Source: Cytobacillus oceanisediminis
GTDB taxonomy: Bacteria > Bacillota > Bacilli > Bacillales > Cytobacillaceae
Assembly: GCF_022811925.1 (NCBI RefSeq)
Contig: NZ_CP065511.1
Location: 1,171,501-1,235,500, forward strand
Length of the DNA: 64,000 nt
Reading direction: 5' to 3'
A program made the position numbers and the translations under genes. Below, in pieces: positions 16,900 through 25,947 of this stretch. Position 1 is the stretch's first letter. Every line of letters begins with the position of its first letter. The notes beneath the pieces were generated by a model. It was not told where the DNA came from. It made no database searches and saw only the letters and a program-made list of their open reading frames with translations.

Positions 16900-19290
16900 A
16901 TGAGTAATAAGAAAAAACCTTTTAAGGTTGTATCTTCCATTACAGCCAGCACGATGATGGCAGCTGCACTATTTGCGGGATCTTTTGCCGGAACAACAGC
17001 AGCTCCTTCAAAAGTTTCAGCAGACGAACTTTCTGCACCGATTGATTTGAATATTGTGAATGAAGACCGGCTGGGGAAGGCATTAAAAGACAGAGGATTG
17101 GTTAAAAAGGATGCTTCCTCTAAAGAAATAGAAAAGGCAGTTAAGGAGTACATAAAAGAAAAGCAAGGTGAAAAGCAGCCTGGAAATACAGCAAATAGCC
17201 ATGACCATAATGATGAGTTTGATAAAAAAACAAAAGATTTCTTAACGAAACAAAAAGAACAGATGACAAAGCAGCTGAATAAAGGCCATAAAAACTATAA
17301 AAAGGGCAAACCGGACGGCTATGTAAAAGTAGATCCGGCCAAAGAAGCAAACTACAATGGTGATGTCAGAACAGACAAAGTGCTTGTGCTTCTAACTGAA
17401 TTTGAAGATTTCAAGCATAACAATGTAACTCAGGAAGAGGGATATATGTACGCTGAGGATTTCAACAAAGAGCACTATGAGAAGCTGATGTTTGGCGATA
17501 CTGAATTTGAATTATTTAATGGAGATAAAGTAAAAACGTTTAAGCAGTTTTATGAAGAGCAATCCGGCGGCAGCTACACTGTGGATGGCACTGTGTCAGA
17601 ATGGCTGACGGTCCCTGGAAATGCGAGCGATTATGGTGATGATAGTCCTAACGGAGGTCATGATAATCTATCACCTCTTGGACCTCGCGACTTAGTAAAA
17701 GAGGCTTTAAAAGCTGCTGTGAACGCTGGAATGGATCTTTCGGAATATGATGAATTTGATTTATATGATTTAGATGGAGATGGAGACTTTAATGAGCCTG
17801 ATGGATTAGTTGATCACCTCATGATTATCCACGCCGGCACAGGACAGGAAGCTGGCGGCGGTGCGCTTGGTGATGATGCCATCTGGTCTCACCGCTGGAC
17901 ACTTGGCGGAGTATTTGCTGTTCCGAATACTACAGCCAAGGTAGATTATTGGGGCGGAAAAATGGGTGCATTTGATTATACCATTCAGCCTGAAGACGGA
18001 GCGGTCGGGGTGTTTGCCCATGAGTTTGGACATGATTTAGGATTGCCGGATGAGTATGATACGCAATATACCGGTCAAGGCGAGCCAGTTGCTTCATGGT
18101 CCATCATGAGCGGCGGCAGCTGGAACGGCGAAATAGCAGGTACTGAACCAACTAGTTTCTCACCGCAAAATAAAGAATTTTTCCAAAAAGGCATGGGCGG
18201 AAACTGGGCTAATATTATGGAAGTAAATTATGAAGATATTGATAATAAAGGTTTGGCAACTGTTATTGACCAAAGTGTAACCAAATCTAAAAACCCTGGA
18301 ATTGTAAAAGTAAATCTTCCCGAAAAAGAAGTGAAGGGGATTGCACCTGCTTTTGGCGAGAAATATTACTACAGCACGAAGGGTGATGACCTTCATACCG
18401 CTTTGACGACGCCTGAATTAGACTTAACAAATGCGGAAACAGCTGCCTTCAATGCGAAAGTTTATTATGATATTGAGTTTGATTATGATTATCTAACTGT
18501 TACTGCAAAAGCAGCCGATGGGACAGAAGCTGAGCTCGATGTAATTGGTGATGATGATACAGATGGCGATGCCCGTGCTGAATCTTCAAAAGGACTATGG
18601 GTAGATAAGACATATGACTTAAGCGAATTTGCCGGTAAAAAAGTTAGCCTGACATTCGAGTATGTAACAGATGGCGGGCTGGCATTAGATGGATTTGCGA
18701 TTGATAATATCTCAGTAACAGCTGATGGAAATGTGATTTTCTCCGACGATGCTGAAGGCGGATCTCAGATGGCTCTTGACGGATTCATTGTTTCCAACGG
18801 GATCAGCTATGCGAAGAACCATTATTACCTGGAATGGAGAAACTACGCAGGCTCCGATACGGCTCTTGCCCACTCAAGAGGAGTAAAATATAACACTGGT
18901 TTAGTTGTTTGGTATGCTGATGACAGCCACACAGACAACTGGGTTGGCGTTCATCCGGGGGAAGGTTTCCTTGGAGTGGTGGATTCACATCCGGAAGCAA
19001 TTATCGGTCTGAAAGATGGCATAGAAACAGTATCTCAAAGCACAAGATATCAAATTGCGGATGCCGCGTTCTCCTTGGACAAAACACCAGCATGGGAAGT
19101 AAGCTCGCCAACTCGCGGTGATTATGACTACCCTGGTTTAAAGGGAATTTCTGTTTTTGATGATTCTAAAACATACATTAACAGCCTCATTCCTGATGCA
19201 GGACGCATCGTTCCGGAACATGGCCTGAAATTCCAAGTGGTCGGTGAAGCAAAGGACAACTCTGCTGGAGCCGTATGGATTCATAAGTAA
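16900..19290 (+). CDS. inhA: immune inhibitor A-type metalloprotease (peptidase M6)
   Basis: 796 residues, with AGGAGG eight bases before the ATG. A signal peptide (residues 1 to about 41, ending near KVSA) precedes a charged Lys/Glu-rich propeptide, then the M6 catalytic domain with the zinc motif HEFGH at residues 374-378 in [17 protein letters not shown]. The C-terminal half contains a MAM/jelly-roll-like region ([20 protein letters not shown]...[10 protein letters not shown]) seen in InhA proteins. The family degrades antibacterial peptides and host or matrix proteins; in an environmental Bacillus it is as likely nutritional. It is the third secreted hydrolase in a 10-kb stretch. Confidence 0.9.
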   Translation: MSNKKKPFKVVSSITASTMMAAALFAGSFAGTTAAPSKVSADELSAPIDLNIVNEDRLGKALKDRGLVKKDASSKEIEKAVKEYIKEKQGEKQPGNTANSHDHNDEFDKKTKDFLTKQKEQMTKQLNKGHKNYKKGKPDGYVKVDPAKEANYNGDVRTDKVLVLLTEFEDFKHNNVTQEEGYMYAEDFNKEHYEKLMFGDTEFELFNGDKVKTFKQFYEEQSGGSYTVDGTVSEWLTVPGNASDYGDDSPNGGHDNLSPLGPRDLVKEALKAAVNAGMDLSEYDEFDLYDLDGDGDFNEPDGLVDHLMIIHAGTGQEAGGGALGDDAIWSHRWTLGGVFAVPNTTAKVDYWGGKMGAFDYTIQPEDGAVGVFAHEFGHDLGLPDEYDTQYTGQGEPVASWSIMSGGSWNGEIAGTEPTSFSPQNKEFFQKGMGGNWANIMEVNYEDIDNKGLATVIDQSVTKSKNPGIVKVNLPEKEVKGIAPAFGEKYYYSTKGDDLHTALTTPELDLTNAETAAFNAKVYYDIEFDYDYLTVTAKAADGTEAELDVIGDDDTDGDARAESSKGLWVDKTYDLSEFAGKKVSLTFEYVTDGGLALDGFAIDNISVTADGNVIFSDDAEGGSQMALDGFIVSNGISYAKNHYYLEWRNYAGSDTALAHSRGVKYNTGLVVWYADDSHTDNWVGVHPGEGFLGVVDSHPEAIIGLKDGIETVSQSTRYQIADAAFSLDKTPAWEVSSPTRGDYDYPGLKGISVFDDSKTYINSLIPDAGRIVPEHGLKFQVVGEAKDNSAGAVWIHK

Positions 19291-19294
19291 GTTT

Positions 19295-19332
19295 TAAAGG
19301 CGCGTATGCCAGAAATGGCTTCGTGCCTTTTT
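19295..19332 (+). terminator. terminator of inhA
   Basis: Long imperfect stem (AAAGGC...GCCTTT outside, GCCA/TGGC around GAAA inside), followed by T5. Confidence 0.7.
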
Positions 19333-19364
19333 CTGTTAAAAGTGGACATCCTCCTTCCTATAAG

Positions 19365-19392
19365 CTAGTATCATTACCGATACTAGTTTTTT
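19365..19392 (+). terminator. second terminator-like hairpin, 67 bp before yfmL
   Basis: CTAGTATC / GATACTAG perfect 8-bp stem, ATTACC loop, T7. It is either a backup terminator for inhA or, if transcription of yfmL starts upstream, an attenuator for the helicase. Confidence 0.65.
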
Positions 19393-19458
19393 CCGATTTT
19401 TCGGCTATACTAAAAATAATTATCTTATTAAACGCGATAAAGTTAAAAGGAGTTACAT

Positions 19459-20583
19459 ATGACACAATCTTTTATTGAAAATATGAAGCCATTTATCCAG
19501 GAGGCATGGAAAAAGTCTGCATTTGCACAGCCGACGACAGTTCAGTCAGAAGCGGTTCCGCTGGCTTTGGAAGACAGGGATATTATTGCCGAGTCACCGA
19601 CCGGAACAGGCAAGACACTTGCTTACCTGCTGCCGGTCCTAGAAAAAATTGACCCGGATAAACAGGCGGTCCAGGCCGTCATTTTGGCCTCATCACAGGA
19701 GCTTGTAATGCAGATATTAAGCGAGATTCAAAAATGGGCAGAAGGCAGCGGGATTAAAGCCGCTTCTTTTATTGGCGGAGCCAATGTGAAAAGGCAGCTT
19801 GAGAAATTGAAGAAGCATCCGCATATCGCTTTAGGAACGCCAGGCCGGGTGCTTGAGCTGATTAAACAGAAAAAGCTCAAAATGCATGAAGTAAAAACAG
19901 TTGTCCTTGATGAAGGAGATCAGCTTCTCGTGCCTGAACATGCTCAGACGGTCCAAAATATTGTTAAATCAACGCTTAAAGAACGCCAGGTCCTGTTATT
20001 CTCAGCGACACTGCCGCCGGCTGTTGAACAGCTTGCGAAAGAGCTGACAGCTGATGCTGAAGTCATTCGTGTTGAGAAGGATGAAACCATTCAGGCTGCA
20101 GGTGTGGACCATATTTATTTTGTGGCAGAAGCACGGGACAAAATTAAAATGCTCGAAAGGATCTCAAGGCTTGAGGACATAAAGGCACTGGTATTTGTTA
20201 AGGATATCGGCAACCTAACCGTTATGGCAGAAAAGCTTGATTTTAAAAATATCTCTTCAAGCACTCTGCACAGTGATCTGAGCAAATTCGACAGACAGAA
20301 AGCAATCAAGAACTTCCGCACCGGAAAAACCAATATGCTGATTGCCACGGATGTTGCGGCAAGAGGGCTGGACATCAAAGGAATCACCCATGTTGTGCAT
20401 TTCGACTTCCCGAAAGATATTAATCAATATGTCCATCGTTCAGGAAGAACAGGAAGATTTGGCGCAAGCGGAACCGTTATCTCTCTGGTTACTGAAAGAG
20501 AAGAGCGCGAACTCAAGAAAATGGCCAAAGAACTTGGCCTAACTGCAGAAAAGAAAGTAATGCGCGGCGGCCAGATCGTATAA
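19459..20583 (+). CDS. yfmL: DEAD-box-family RNA helicase YfmL
   Basis: 374 residues, the short two-domain core without a C-terminal extension, as in B. subtilis YfmL, which acts in ribosome assembly and cold adaptation. Motifs: Q-motif region FAQPTTVQ, motif I SPTGTGKT (about 46-53), Ia, TPGR, motif II VLDEGD (151-154), motif III FSAT, motif V ATDVAARGLD, motif VI HRSGRTGR. Motif II is DEGD rather than DEAD; relatives use variants such as DETD, so activity is still likely. Ribosome site AAAGGAG precedes the ATG. Confidence 0.88.
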   Translation: MTQSFIENMKPFIQEAWKKSAFAQPTTVQSEAVPLALEDRDIIAESPTGTGKTLAYLLPVLEKIDPDKQAVQAVILASSQELVMQILSEIQKWAEGSGIKAASFIGGANVKRQLEKLKKHPHIALGTPGRVLELIKQKKLKMHEVKTVVLDEGDQLLVPEHAQTVQNIVKSTLKERQVLLFSATLPPAVEQLAKELTADAEVIRVEKDETIQAAGVDHIYFVAEARDKIKMLERISRLEDIKALVFVKDIGNLTVMAEKLDFKNISSSTLHSDLSKFDRQKAIKNFRTGKTNMLIATDVAARGLDIKGITHVVHFDFPKDINQYVHRSGRTGRFGASGTVISLVTEREERELKKMAKELGLTAEKKVMRGGQIV

Positions 20584-20591
20584 AATTAATG

Positions 20592-20630
20592 TGCCAGGCA
20601 CCTATCAGTTGGTGCCTGGCATTCTTTTTA
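20592..20630 (+). terminator. terminator of yfmL, GTGCCAGGCACC-type palindrome
   Basis: TGCCAGGCACC / GGTGCCTGGCA perfect 11-bp stem, TATCAGTT loop, T-rich tail. Each arm is itself nearly palindromic (GTGCC.GGCAC), a form that recurs as a dispersed repeat in many Bacillaceae. Confidence 0.82.
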
Positions 20631-20707
20631 TTAAAAGGATTTTCTCCTATTCTAAGCGAATTAGTAAGTGGAGCTTTATTTAACTAAAGAATAAGGGGAA
20701 ATCGATA

Positions 20708-22183
20708 ATGGAAAATCCAAGGCTAAAGAGCTTTCATGATGACTGTCTGCTTGAAGCGACGATAGATGAATTGCAGGAAAAAATAAAGAATGGGGAAATT
20801 ACCTCCAAAGAACTTGTATTGATGTACATGAACCGGATTGGACAGCTGGATAAAAACATTCATTCTGTTTTAGAACTCAATCCGGATGCACTGCATATTG
20901 CAGCTGCTCTGGATGCGGAAAGAGAAGAGCAGGGGCCGCGCAGCCCTCTTCACGGCATTCCCATATTGTTAAAGGATAATATCGATACAGGGGACAAAAT
21001 GCAGACAACTGCAGGTTCACTCGCCCTGAAGAATCATTGTGCACAGAAGGATTCGTTTGTGGCCTCTCAATTAAGGCAAGCGGGAGCAGTCATCTTAGGA
21101 AAAACAAATATGACAGAATGGGCCAATTTTATGACGGAAGGAATGCCCAGCGGATACAGCTCACGAGGCGGACAGACCTTGAATCCATATGGACCGGGTA
21201 AATTTGATGTTGGAGGCTCCAGCGCAGGATCCGGTGCAGCCATCGCCGCTAATTTTGCGGCCGCAGCCATTGGAACGGAGACATCAGGTTCCATTTTAAG
21301 TCCAGCCAGCCAAAATTCTCTCGTTGGAATTAAGCCGACAGTCGGACTTGTCAGCCGAACCGGCATTATTCCGATTGCCCATAGCCAGGATACTGCCGGA
21401 CCTATGGCGAGAACGGTTAAGGATGCCGCTTTATTATTGAACGTGCTTGCAGTACCTGACGAAAATGATCCGATTACCCTGACAAATAAAGATCTGCAGG
21501 GCAAGGATTTTACCGTTTTCCTTGATGAAGCCGGATTAAAGGGTGCACGAATCGGCATCGCCAGGGAGACTTATTTTGACTATTTAAGTTCTGAAAAGCT
21601 CTCTGTGATGAATAAGGCAGTAGCCCGATTAAAAGAGCTTGGTGCAGAGGTGCAGGACGAAGTGCTGATTCCTTCCACCAATGAAGAGTGGAGCTATGAT
21701 GTCCTGACATATGAATTTAAAGCTGATTTGAATGCCTACCTGCGAACTGTCGCGCCGCACCTTAATATCCGGACACTGTCCGATGTCATTAATTTTAATG
21801 AAAATAACAGCGAAAAGTGCTTAAAATACGGACAATCCATCCTGGTTGAATCAGAGGAAACAAGCGGAGATCTGACGGAAATGGCCTATATATCTGCACT
21901 TGAGAAAGATATCTATTTTTCAGGAGAAAAGGGCATTGATTACGTAATGAAAGAACATCATCTCGATGCCATCGTATTCCCGAATAATTATGGTGCAGGC
22001 ATCCCTGCAAAAGCGGGATATCCATCCATCACAGTGCCGGCCGGCTATACTCCTGAGGGTGAGCCGGTGGGCATCACATTTACAGGGCTTGCCTATAGTG
22101 AACCGCTCCTCATTAAAATTGCTTATGCATTTGAACAGGCCACCAAGCATAGAAAAGCTCCAGAACTTGGAGTGCTGGCATAG
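20708..22183 (+). CDS. amidase signature family enzyme
   Basis: 491 residues. The Ser-cisSer-Lys triad is visible: Lys89 in GIPILLKDNID, the cis-Ser in the GGSSAGSGAA block (about 169-177) and the nucleophile Ser195 in GTETSGSI. The KPTVGLVSRTGIIPIAHSQDTAGPMART stretch is nearly invariant in this family; it is described here in separate pieces: KPTVGLVSR, then QDTAGPMAR. Members hydrolyse amides, including peptide amides, or act as GatA. It is not GatA, since no gatB or gatC is adjacent and the N-terminus differs. No signal peptide is present, so it is cytoplasmic. The substrate is unknown. Confidence 0.85.
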   Translation: MENPRLKSFHDDCLLEATIDELQEKIKNGEITSKELVLMYMNRIGQLDKNIHSVLELNPDALHIAAALDAEREEQGPRSPLHGIPILLKDNIDTGDKMQTTAGSLALKNHCAQKDSFVASQLRQAGAVILGKTNMTEWANFMTEGMPSGYSSRGGQTLNPYGPGKFDVGGSSAGSGAAIAANFAAAAIGTETSGSILSPASQNSLVGIKPTVGLVSRTGIIPIAHSQDTAGPMARTVKDAALLLNVLAVPDENDPITLTNKDLQGKDFTVFLDEAGLKGARIGIARETYFDYLSSEKLSVMNKAVARLKELGAEVQDEVLIPSTNEEWSYDVLTYEFKADLNAYLRTVAPHLNIRTLSDVINFNENNSEKCLKYGQSILVESEETSGDLTEMAYISALEKDIYFSGEKGIDYVMKEHHLDAIVFPNNYGAGIPAKAGYPSITVPAGYTPEGEPVGITFTGLAYSEPLLIKIAYAFEQATKHRKAPELGVLA

Positions 22184-22245
22184 AATAACTGCCGGTTAAT
22201 TGACTCATACTACTTCTGAAAAACAAAAAAGGAGCAGATGAGAAT

Positions 22246-22380
22246 ATGGGCAGAACTAAACGCGGCAACGGCAATGCACAGCGCAATAACAATAAACACA
22301 GACCGCAGCGCACAAGTGAAGAGCTTGTTGAATTCACAACCGGAAGCAAAGAAAAGAAAGAAAACAACGTGCAGGACTGA
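22246..22380 (+). CDS. small basic hydrophilic protein, 44 residues
   Basis: The sequence begins MGRTKRGNGNAQRNNNKH and ends KEKKENNVQD. It is rich in Asn, Lys and Arg, without a membrane segment. AGGAG precedes it at 11 bases, which is long, and a perfect terminator overlaps its 3' flank (22387), so a transcript clearly ends here. I do not recognise the family; composition and size resemble small spore or nucleic-acid-binding proteins of Bacillaceae, but that is only inference. It follows the amidase gene by 62 bp on the same strand. Confidence 0.6.
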   Translation: MGRTKRGNGNAQRNNNKHRPQRTSEELVEFTTGSKEKKENNVQD

Positions 22381-22386
22381 TGAACC

Positions 22387-22417
22387 AAATCCTCCTTTTT
22401 AGAAGGGGGATTTTTTG
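22387..22417 (+). terminator. terminator after the 44-residue gene
   Basis: AAATCCTCCTT / AAGGGGGATTT 11-bp stem (one G-U), TTTAG loop, T6. Confidence 0.85.
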
Positions 22418-22426
22418 TTGCTGGAA

Positions 22427-22700
22427 AAAGTCTATCTGAAAATAAAAATGAGCTATGCCGCAATAAAAAAGTCTATCCGAAAATAAATATGAGCTATCTG
22501 CAAGTAAAATCCAGCTATCCGAAAATAAAAGCAGTGCACAATCTCTCAGGCAGCCACATGTACAAAGTAAAAGTGCTTCAGCACATAAAAATAAGCTATC
22601 CGCACAGAAAAAAATTTATCCGCACATAAAAGTGAGGTATCCGAACAGAAGAATTTTTATCCGCACATAAATCGGTACTATCTCCATAACACGCAAGTAA
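22427..22700 (+). repeat. tandem degenerate repeat, about 12 units of 20-21 bp (array 1)
   Basis: Units read approximately AANNNAGCTATCCGCAAATAA; examples begin GAGCTATGCCGCAATA, CAGCTATCCGAAAATAA, AAGCTATCCGCACAGAA and TTTATCCGCACATAA. One insertion of about 20 bp breaks the register near 22530. No coding potential. It fills the gap between the convergent amidase/44-residue genes and the Rieske oxidoreductase gene. The unit core (GC-N2-ATAA) recurs in the arrays at 35.4 and 60.1 kb. Confidence 0.8.
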
Positions 22701-22729
22701 ATCCTCGCAAAAATGATGATAAATGCATA

Positions 22730-22761
22730 GAAAAAGACAGTTTTCCAAGGAAGACTGTCTT
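22730..22761 (-). terminator. terminator of the Rieske oxidoreductase gene
   Basis: AAGACAGTTTTCC / GGAAGACTGTCTT stem (13 bp, one G-U), with the T tract on the minus strand (22730-22733). Confidence 0.82.
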
Positions 22762-22787
22762 CATTTCTTCAAAAAACCACGAATGAG

Positions 22788-24314
22788 TTAATCTTCAACT
22801 TTTTTAAGATGCTTGGCAGCCGGTCCTTCAACGACTGTTCCGTCATAGGAGAAGCGGGAGCCGTGGCATGGGCAGTCCCAGGTGCGGTCGCCGTGGTTCC
22901 ATTCGCATTCACATCCCATATGGGTGCAGGTGGTATCCACAAGATGAAGGCTGCCTTCTGGATCCCTGTATGCACCTGTCCGCTTGCCATTGATCATCAC
23001 GACTCCGCCTTCATCATGAGACAGATCTGCCATTTCTTTCGGCACGAATTCAAGCTTCCCTTTGATCAGCTGTCCGGCTACATCTGTATTGGCCGCAATA
23101 AATTTCTTGATGCTTGGGTCAGCCTGAAATCTGGATGGTGTAAACAGCTCGGCATAAGGGTTGTCCCTTTCCATAATCTGATCTTTTATCAGCATGGCGG
23201 CGGCTGTCCCGTTTGTCATTCCCCATTTCCGGTAGCCGGTTGCGACAAAGATATTCTTCTGTTTGGACGTAATTGGTCCGATATACGGTACTTTATCAAG
23301 CGTATATAAATCCTGGGCAGACCAGCGATAAGGATAATCGGTTATGCCGAGCACATCTTCCGCAAAAGTTTCAAGGGCTTCGTAGTGCTTCATCGTATCT
23401 GGTCCATGGCCAGTCTTGTGGCCGTCGCCGCTCACTAAAATGAGTTTGTCTCCGTTATAGGGTGTGTACCTCAGTGAGCGGGTCGGTGAATCGGCACTAT
23501 AATACATGCCTCCAGGAAAATCCTCTTTGGTTTTTACGCCAAGTACATAAGATCTTTCCGGAGATAATCTGGCAAAATAAAAACCTTTCATATCCGCAAA
23601 AGGGAAGTGGGAAGCAGCGATAACATATTTGCATTTCAGGCGATGGCCTTCTCTGGTCACGACATCAGGGAGGCTGCCTTCTTCAATGTCTGCAGCTGTT
23701 GTATTTTCATAAACAATACCGCCCATATCCACAAAGTCTTTAAGCAGCTTTTTCAAGTATTTCACCGGATGAAACTGGGCCTGGTCAAACATGGAAAGCA
23801 CTGCTTTTGTGCTGATGTTAAAAGGAATGTTTTCTTTCATACCGTGTGGAATTCCGAGTTTTTCATAGGCTTGCCGCTCTTTTTCTACTTTTTGTGCATA
23901 CTCTTCTGAAACAGCATATATAATTGCTTCTTCATTGCTAAAGTCGCATTCAATTTGCTTTTCGGCAACTGTGCTCCGGACGAAATTCAGTGCATCAGCC
24001 GAAGCCTGATAATAGAGCTTGGCTTTTTCCTCGCCGAAATGGCTGATCAATTCATCATATATTAAGCCATGCTGTGCCGTCACTTTAGCCGTTGTATGTC
24101 CGGTAGTGCCGTTCAAAATATTGCCGGCTTCAAGAATCGCTACTTTATATCCTTCTTTGGCAAGAAGGTATCCAGCTGTAATCCCGGTAATGCCGCCGCC
24201 TACAATTGCAATTTCCGTTTGAGCATCTTCTCTGAGCTTGTCGAAGGCCGGAAGTTCCTCCTCCCTCCAATAAGGCTCTGGATATTGGGGCGTTTTGTGG
24301 TTGGATGTCGTCAT
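22788..24314 (-). CDS. yhfW: FAD-dependent oxidoreductase with C-terminal Rieske [2Fe-2S] domain (YhfW-like)
   Basis: 508 residues. The N-terminal DAO-type FAD domain has IAIVGGGITGITAGYLLAKEG (GxGxxG) near residue 36, and the C-terminal Rieske domain has the ligand pairs CTHMGC and CPCHGS, which bind a 2Fe-2S cluster through two Cys and two His. The fused arrangement matches the YhfW family, of unknown substrate, thought to oxidise a small amine or amino acid. AGGAGG is seven bases before the ATG at 24314; an in-frame ATG at 24347 has a weaker site, and the shorter form matches family length. Monocistronic with its own terminator. Confidence 0.87.
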   Translation of the reverse strand: MTTSNHKTPQYPEPYWREEELPAFDKLREDAQTEIAIVGGGITGITAGYLLAKEGYKVAILEAGNILNGTTGHTTAKVTAQHGLIYDELISHFGEEKAKLYYQASADALNFVRSTVAEKQIECDFSNEEAIIYAVSEEYAQKVEKERQAYEKLGIPHGMKENIPFNISTKAVLSMFDQAQFHPVKYLKKLLKDFVDMGGIVYENTTAADIEEGSLPDVVTREGHRLKCKYVIAASHFPFADMKGFYFARLSPERSYVLGVKTKEDFPGGMYYSADSPTRSLRYTPYNGDKLILVSGDGHKTGHGPDTMKHYEALETFAEDVLGITDYPYRWSAQDLYTLDKVPYIGPITSKQKNIFVATGYRKWGMTNGTAAAMLIKDQIMERDNPYAELFTPSRFQADPSIKKFIAANTDVAGQLIKGKLEFVPKEMADLSHDEGGVVMINGKRTGAYRDPEGSLHLVDTTCTHMGCECEWNHGDRTWDCPCHGSRFSYDGTVVEGPAAKHLKKVED

Positions 24315-24525
24315 ACCCTGTCCTCCTGTAACGTTATATTCGTTCATAATTTTTCCTGAAAGCCCTATTCCTATACAAATTCTCCTTCTCTAACCATACC
24401 CATAAAATTGTTAATTAATCAGGGGGAATAATAAATCCGGTTCTCCACTGTTTTTTTATCATTTCTGGATAAAATGTGCAGGCCGAGAAAAGATATACAG
24501 TATCGAATGTTAATGGGGTACAGTC

Positions 24526-24759
24526 ATGATTACATTTAGCTATCTGGCCATTTTTCTGTTAATGACTTTAACAGCTGCGTTTTTTGATATGAAAATATTT
24601 GATTATACGATCTGGGAAGCTTTGAGGAATTTACTGTTTAAGGAGATTGCCACTGGAAGAATGATCATTATTGTTTCTGTATTTATTGGATTGGCTTCAA
24701 GTGCAGTCATTGATTTTCGCCTTTTTAAAGCGAAGAAAAAAACGGGGTCATCCCAGTAG
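24526..24759 (+). CDS. small two-helix membrane protein, probable germinant-receptor D subunit
   Basis: 77 residues with two hydrophobic segments (about 3-20 and 45-63) and a basic C-terminal tail (KAKKKTG). It precedes the B-A-C germinant-receptor genes by 66 bp on the same strand. Two-helix proteins of 70-80 residues encoded in ger operons are known as D subunits and modulate receptor sensitivity; assignment here rests on size, topology and position, not on sequence motifs. No strong ribosome site is visible (GGGG 12 bases upstream). Confidence 0.65.
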   Translation: MITFSYLAIFLLMTLTAAFFDMKIFDYTIWEALRNLLFKEIATGRMIIIVSVFIGLASSAVIDFRLFKAKKKTGSSQ

Positions 24760-24825
24760 ACACTCCATGTGGTGACAGAGGGAAGATTTTTAGCGCGCAT
24801 ACATTTAAAAGGGATTGGTGATGGA

Positions 24826-25947
24826 ATGTTAAAAGAGAATATCTCTCTCAGCCAGCTGCTGACATTGTTGATCAATTTCCTTTTAGGAAGCGCCATTGTT
24901 GTCGGAGTAGGCGGGGATGCCAAGAAAGATGCCTGGATTGCAATCGCAGCCGCCATAATGATTGGGTTTGGAATCATGCTATTCTATTACTCTTTAATCA
25001 GCCGGGTGCCTGGAAAAAATTTATTCGAGCTGATGGAGTTTGGCTTTAAAAGGCCGCTTGCAATCATTTTTTCTATTACTTACGTGGTTTATTTCCTATA
25101 CCTTGCCTGCAGGGTGGTCCGTGATTTTGGCGAATTGATTGCTTCGGCCATTCTGCCGTCGACGCCGATTGAAATCATCTCGCTGACCATCTGTCTGCTG
25201 ATGGCTTATATTTTATATCTTGGTCTTGAAGTCCTGGGGAGAACTTCGGAAATTTTTACTCCTTATTTATTCGGATTTTTGTTTCTTCTAACCATCCTAT
25301 TATTTGCAAGCGGCAATGCCAATTTACATGAGATTAAGCCTGTGCTTGGGGATGGGCTTAAGCCAGTTTTGAATGCGCTTTTTCCAACTTTGATCGTGTT
25401 TCCTTTTGGCGAGCTTATTGCATTTACACTCATTCTTCCGGTTGTAACCAACTTTAAATATTGCCTGCGTGTGTCATTGCTGGGGGTGGGAATTGCAGGT
25501 GCGCTTTTATTATTTGCGATGTTTCTGATGATTGTCACACTGGGGGCTGATGCTTTGCTGCGTTCCAATTTTCCCATGCTCAGTTCAGCGCGCGAGGTCT
25601 CAATCGGCAATTTCATTGAAAGAATTGATGCACTCGTTGTTTTTATTATGATGCTGGGGATTTTGGTCAAGGGGTCGGTGTTCATGTTTGCAGGATTGAA
25701 AGGCCTTGAGTACACCTTCCGGCTTCCTTACCGGTATTTTTCATTGCCGGTGGCCATGATTGTTTCATCTTTTTCTATATTAATATCAGTAAACTTCGGT
25801 GATCATTGGCAGGAGGGGCTTGAGATGGTACCATACTTCCTGCACTTGCCATTGCAGTTCGGACTGCCATCACTTCTGCTGATCGCAGTTTTATGGAAGC
25901 GGCGAAAGAAAAAGGCTAAACCCGGCGTGAAGGGGATGAAGTTTTGA
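24826..25947 (+). CDS. spore germination permease-like subunit B (GerAB/GerKB family)
   Basis: 373 residues, ten predicted membrane helices, APC-superfamily endospore germination permease. The start LKENISLSQLLTLLINF is typical of GerAB proteins, as are GRTSEIFTPYL and the central FPFGELIAF motif. The B subunit binds the germinant within the inner spore membrane. The open frame reaches 24769, but the ATG at 24826 gives the family N-terminus. The stop overlaps the start of the A-subunit gene, so the two are translationally coupled. Expression is expected in the forespore (sigma-G type) by analogy. Confidence 0.87.
   Translation: MLKENISLSQLLTLLINFLLGSAIVVGVGGDAKKDAWIAIAAAIMIGFGIMLFYYSLISRVPGKNLFELMEFGFKRPLAIIFSITYVVYFLYLACRVVRDFGELIASAILPSTPIEIISLTICLLMAYILYLGLEVLGRTSEIFTPYLFGFLFLLTILLFASGNANLHEIKPVLGDGLKPVLNALFPTLIVFPFGELIAFTLILPVVTNFKYCLRVSLLGVGIAGALLLFAMFLMIVTLGADALLRSNFPMLSSAREVSIGNFIERIDALVVFIMMLGILVKGSVFMFAGLKGLEYTFRLPYRYFSLPVAMIVSSFSILISVNFGDHWQEGLEMVPYFLHLPLQFGLPSLLLIAVLWKRRKKKAKPGVKGMKF

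Noticed and set aside
22427..22700. CRISPR-like appearance of array 1 (also arrays 2 and 3)
   Set aside because: The period is only 20-21 bp with degenerate units and no unique spacers of 25-40 bp; no cas genes are present.
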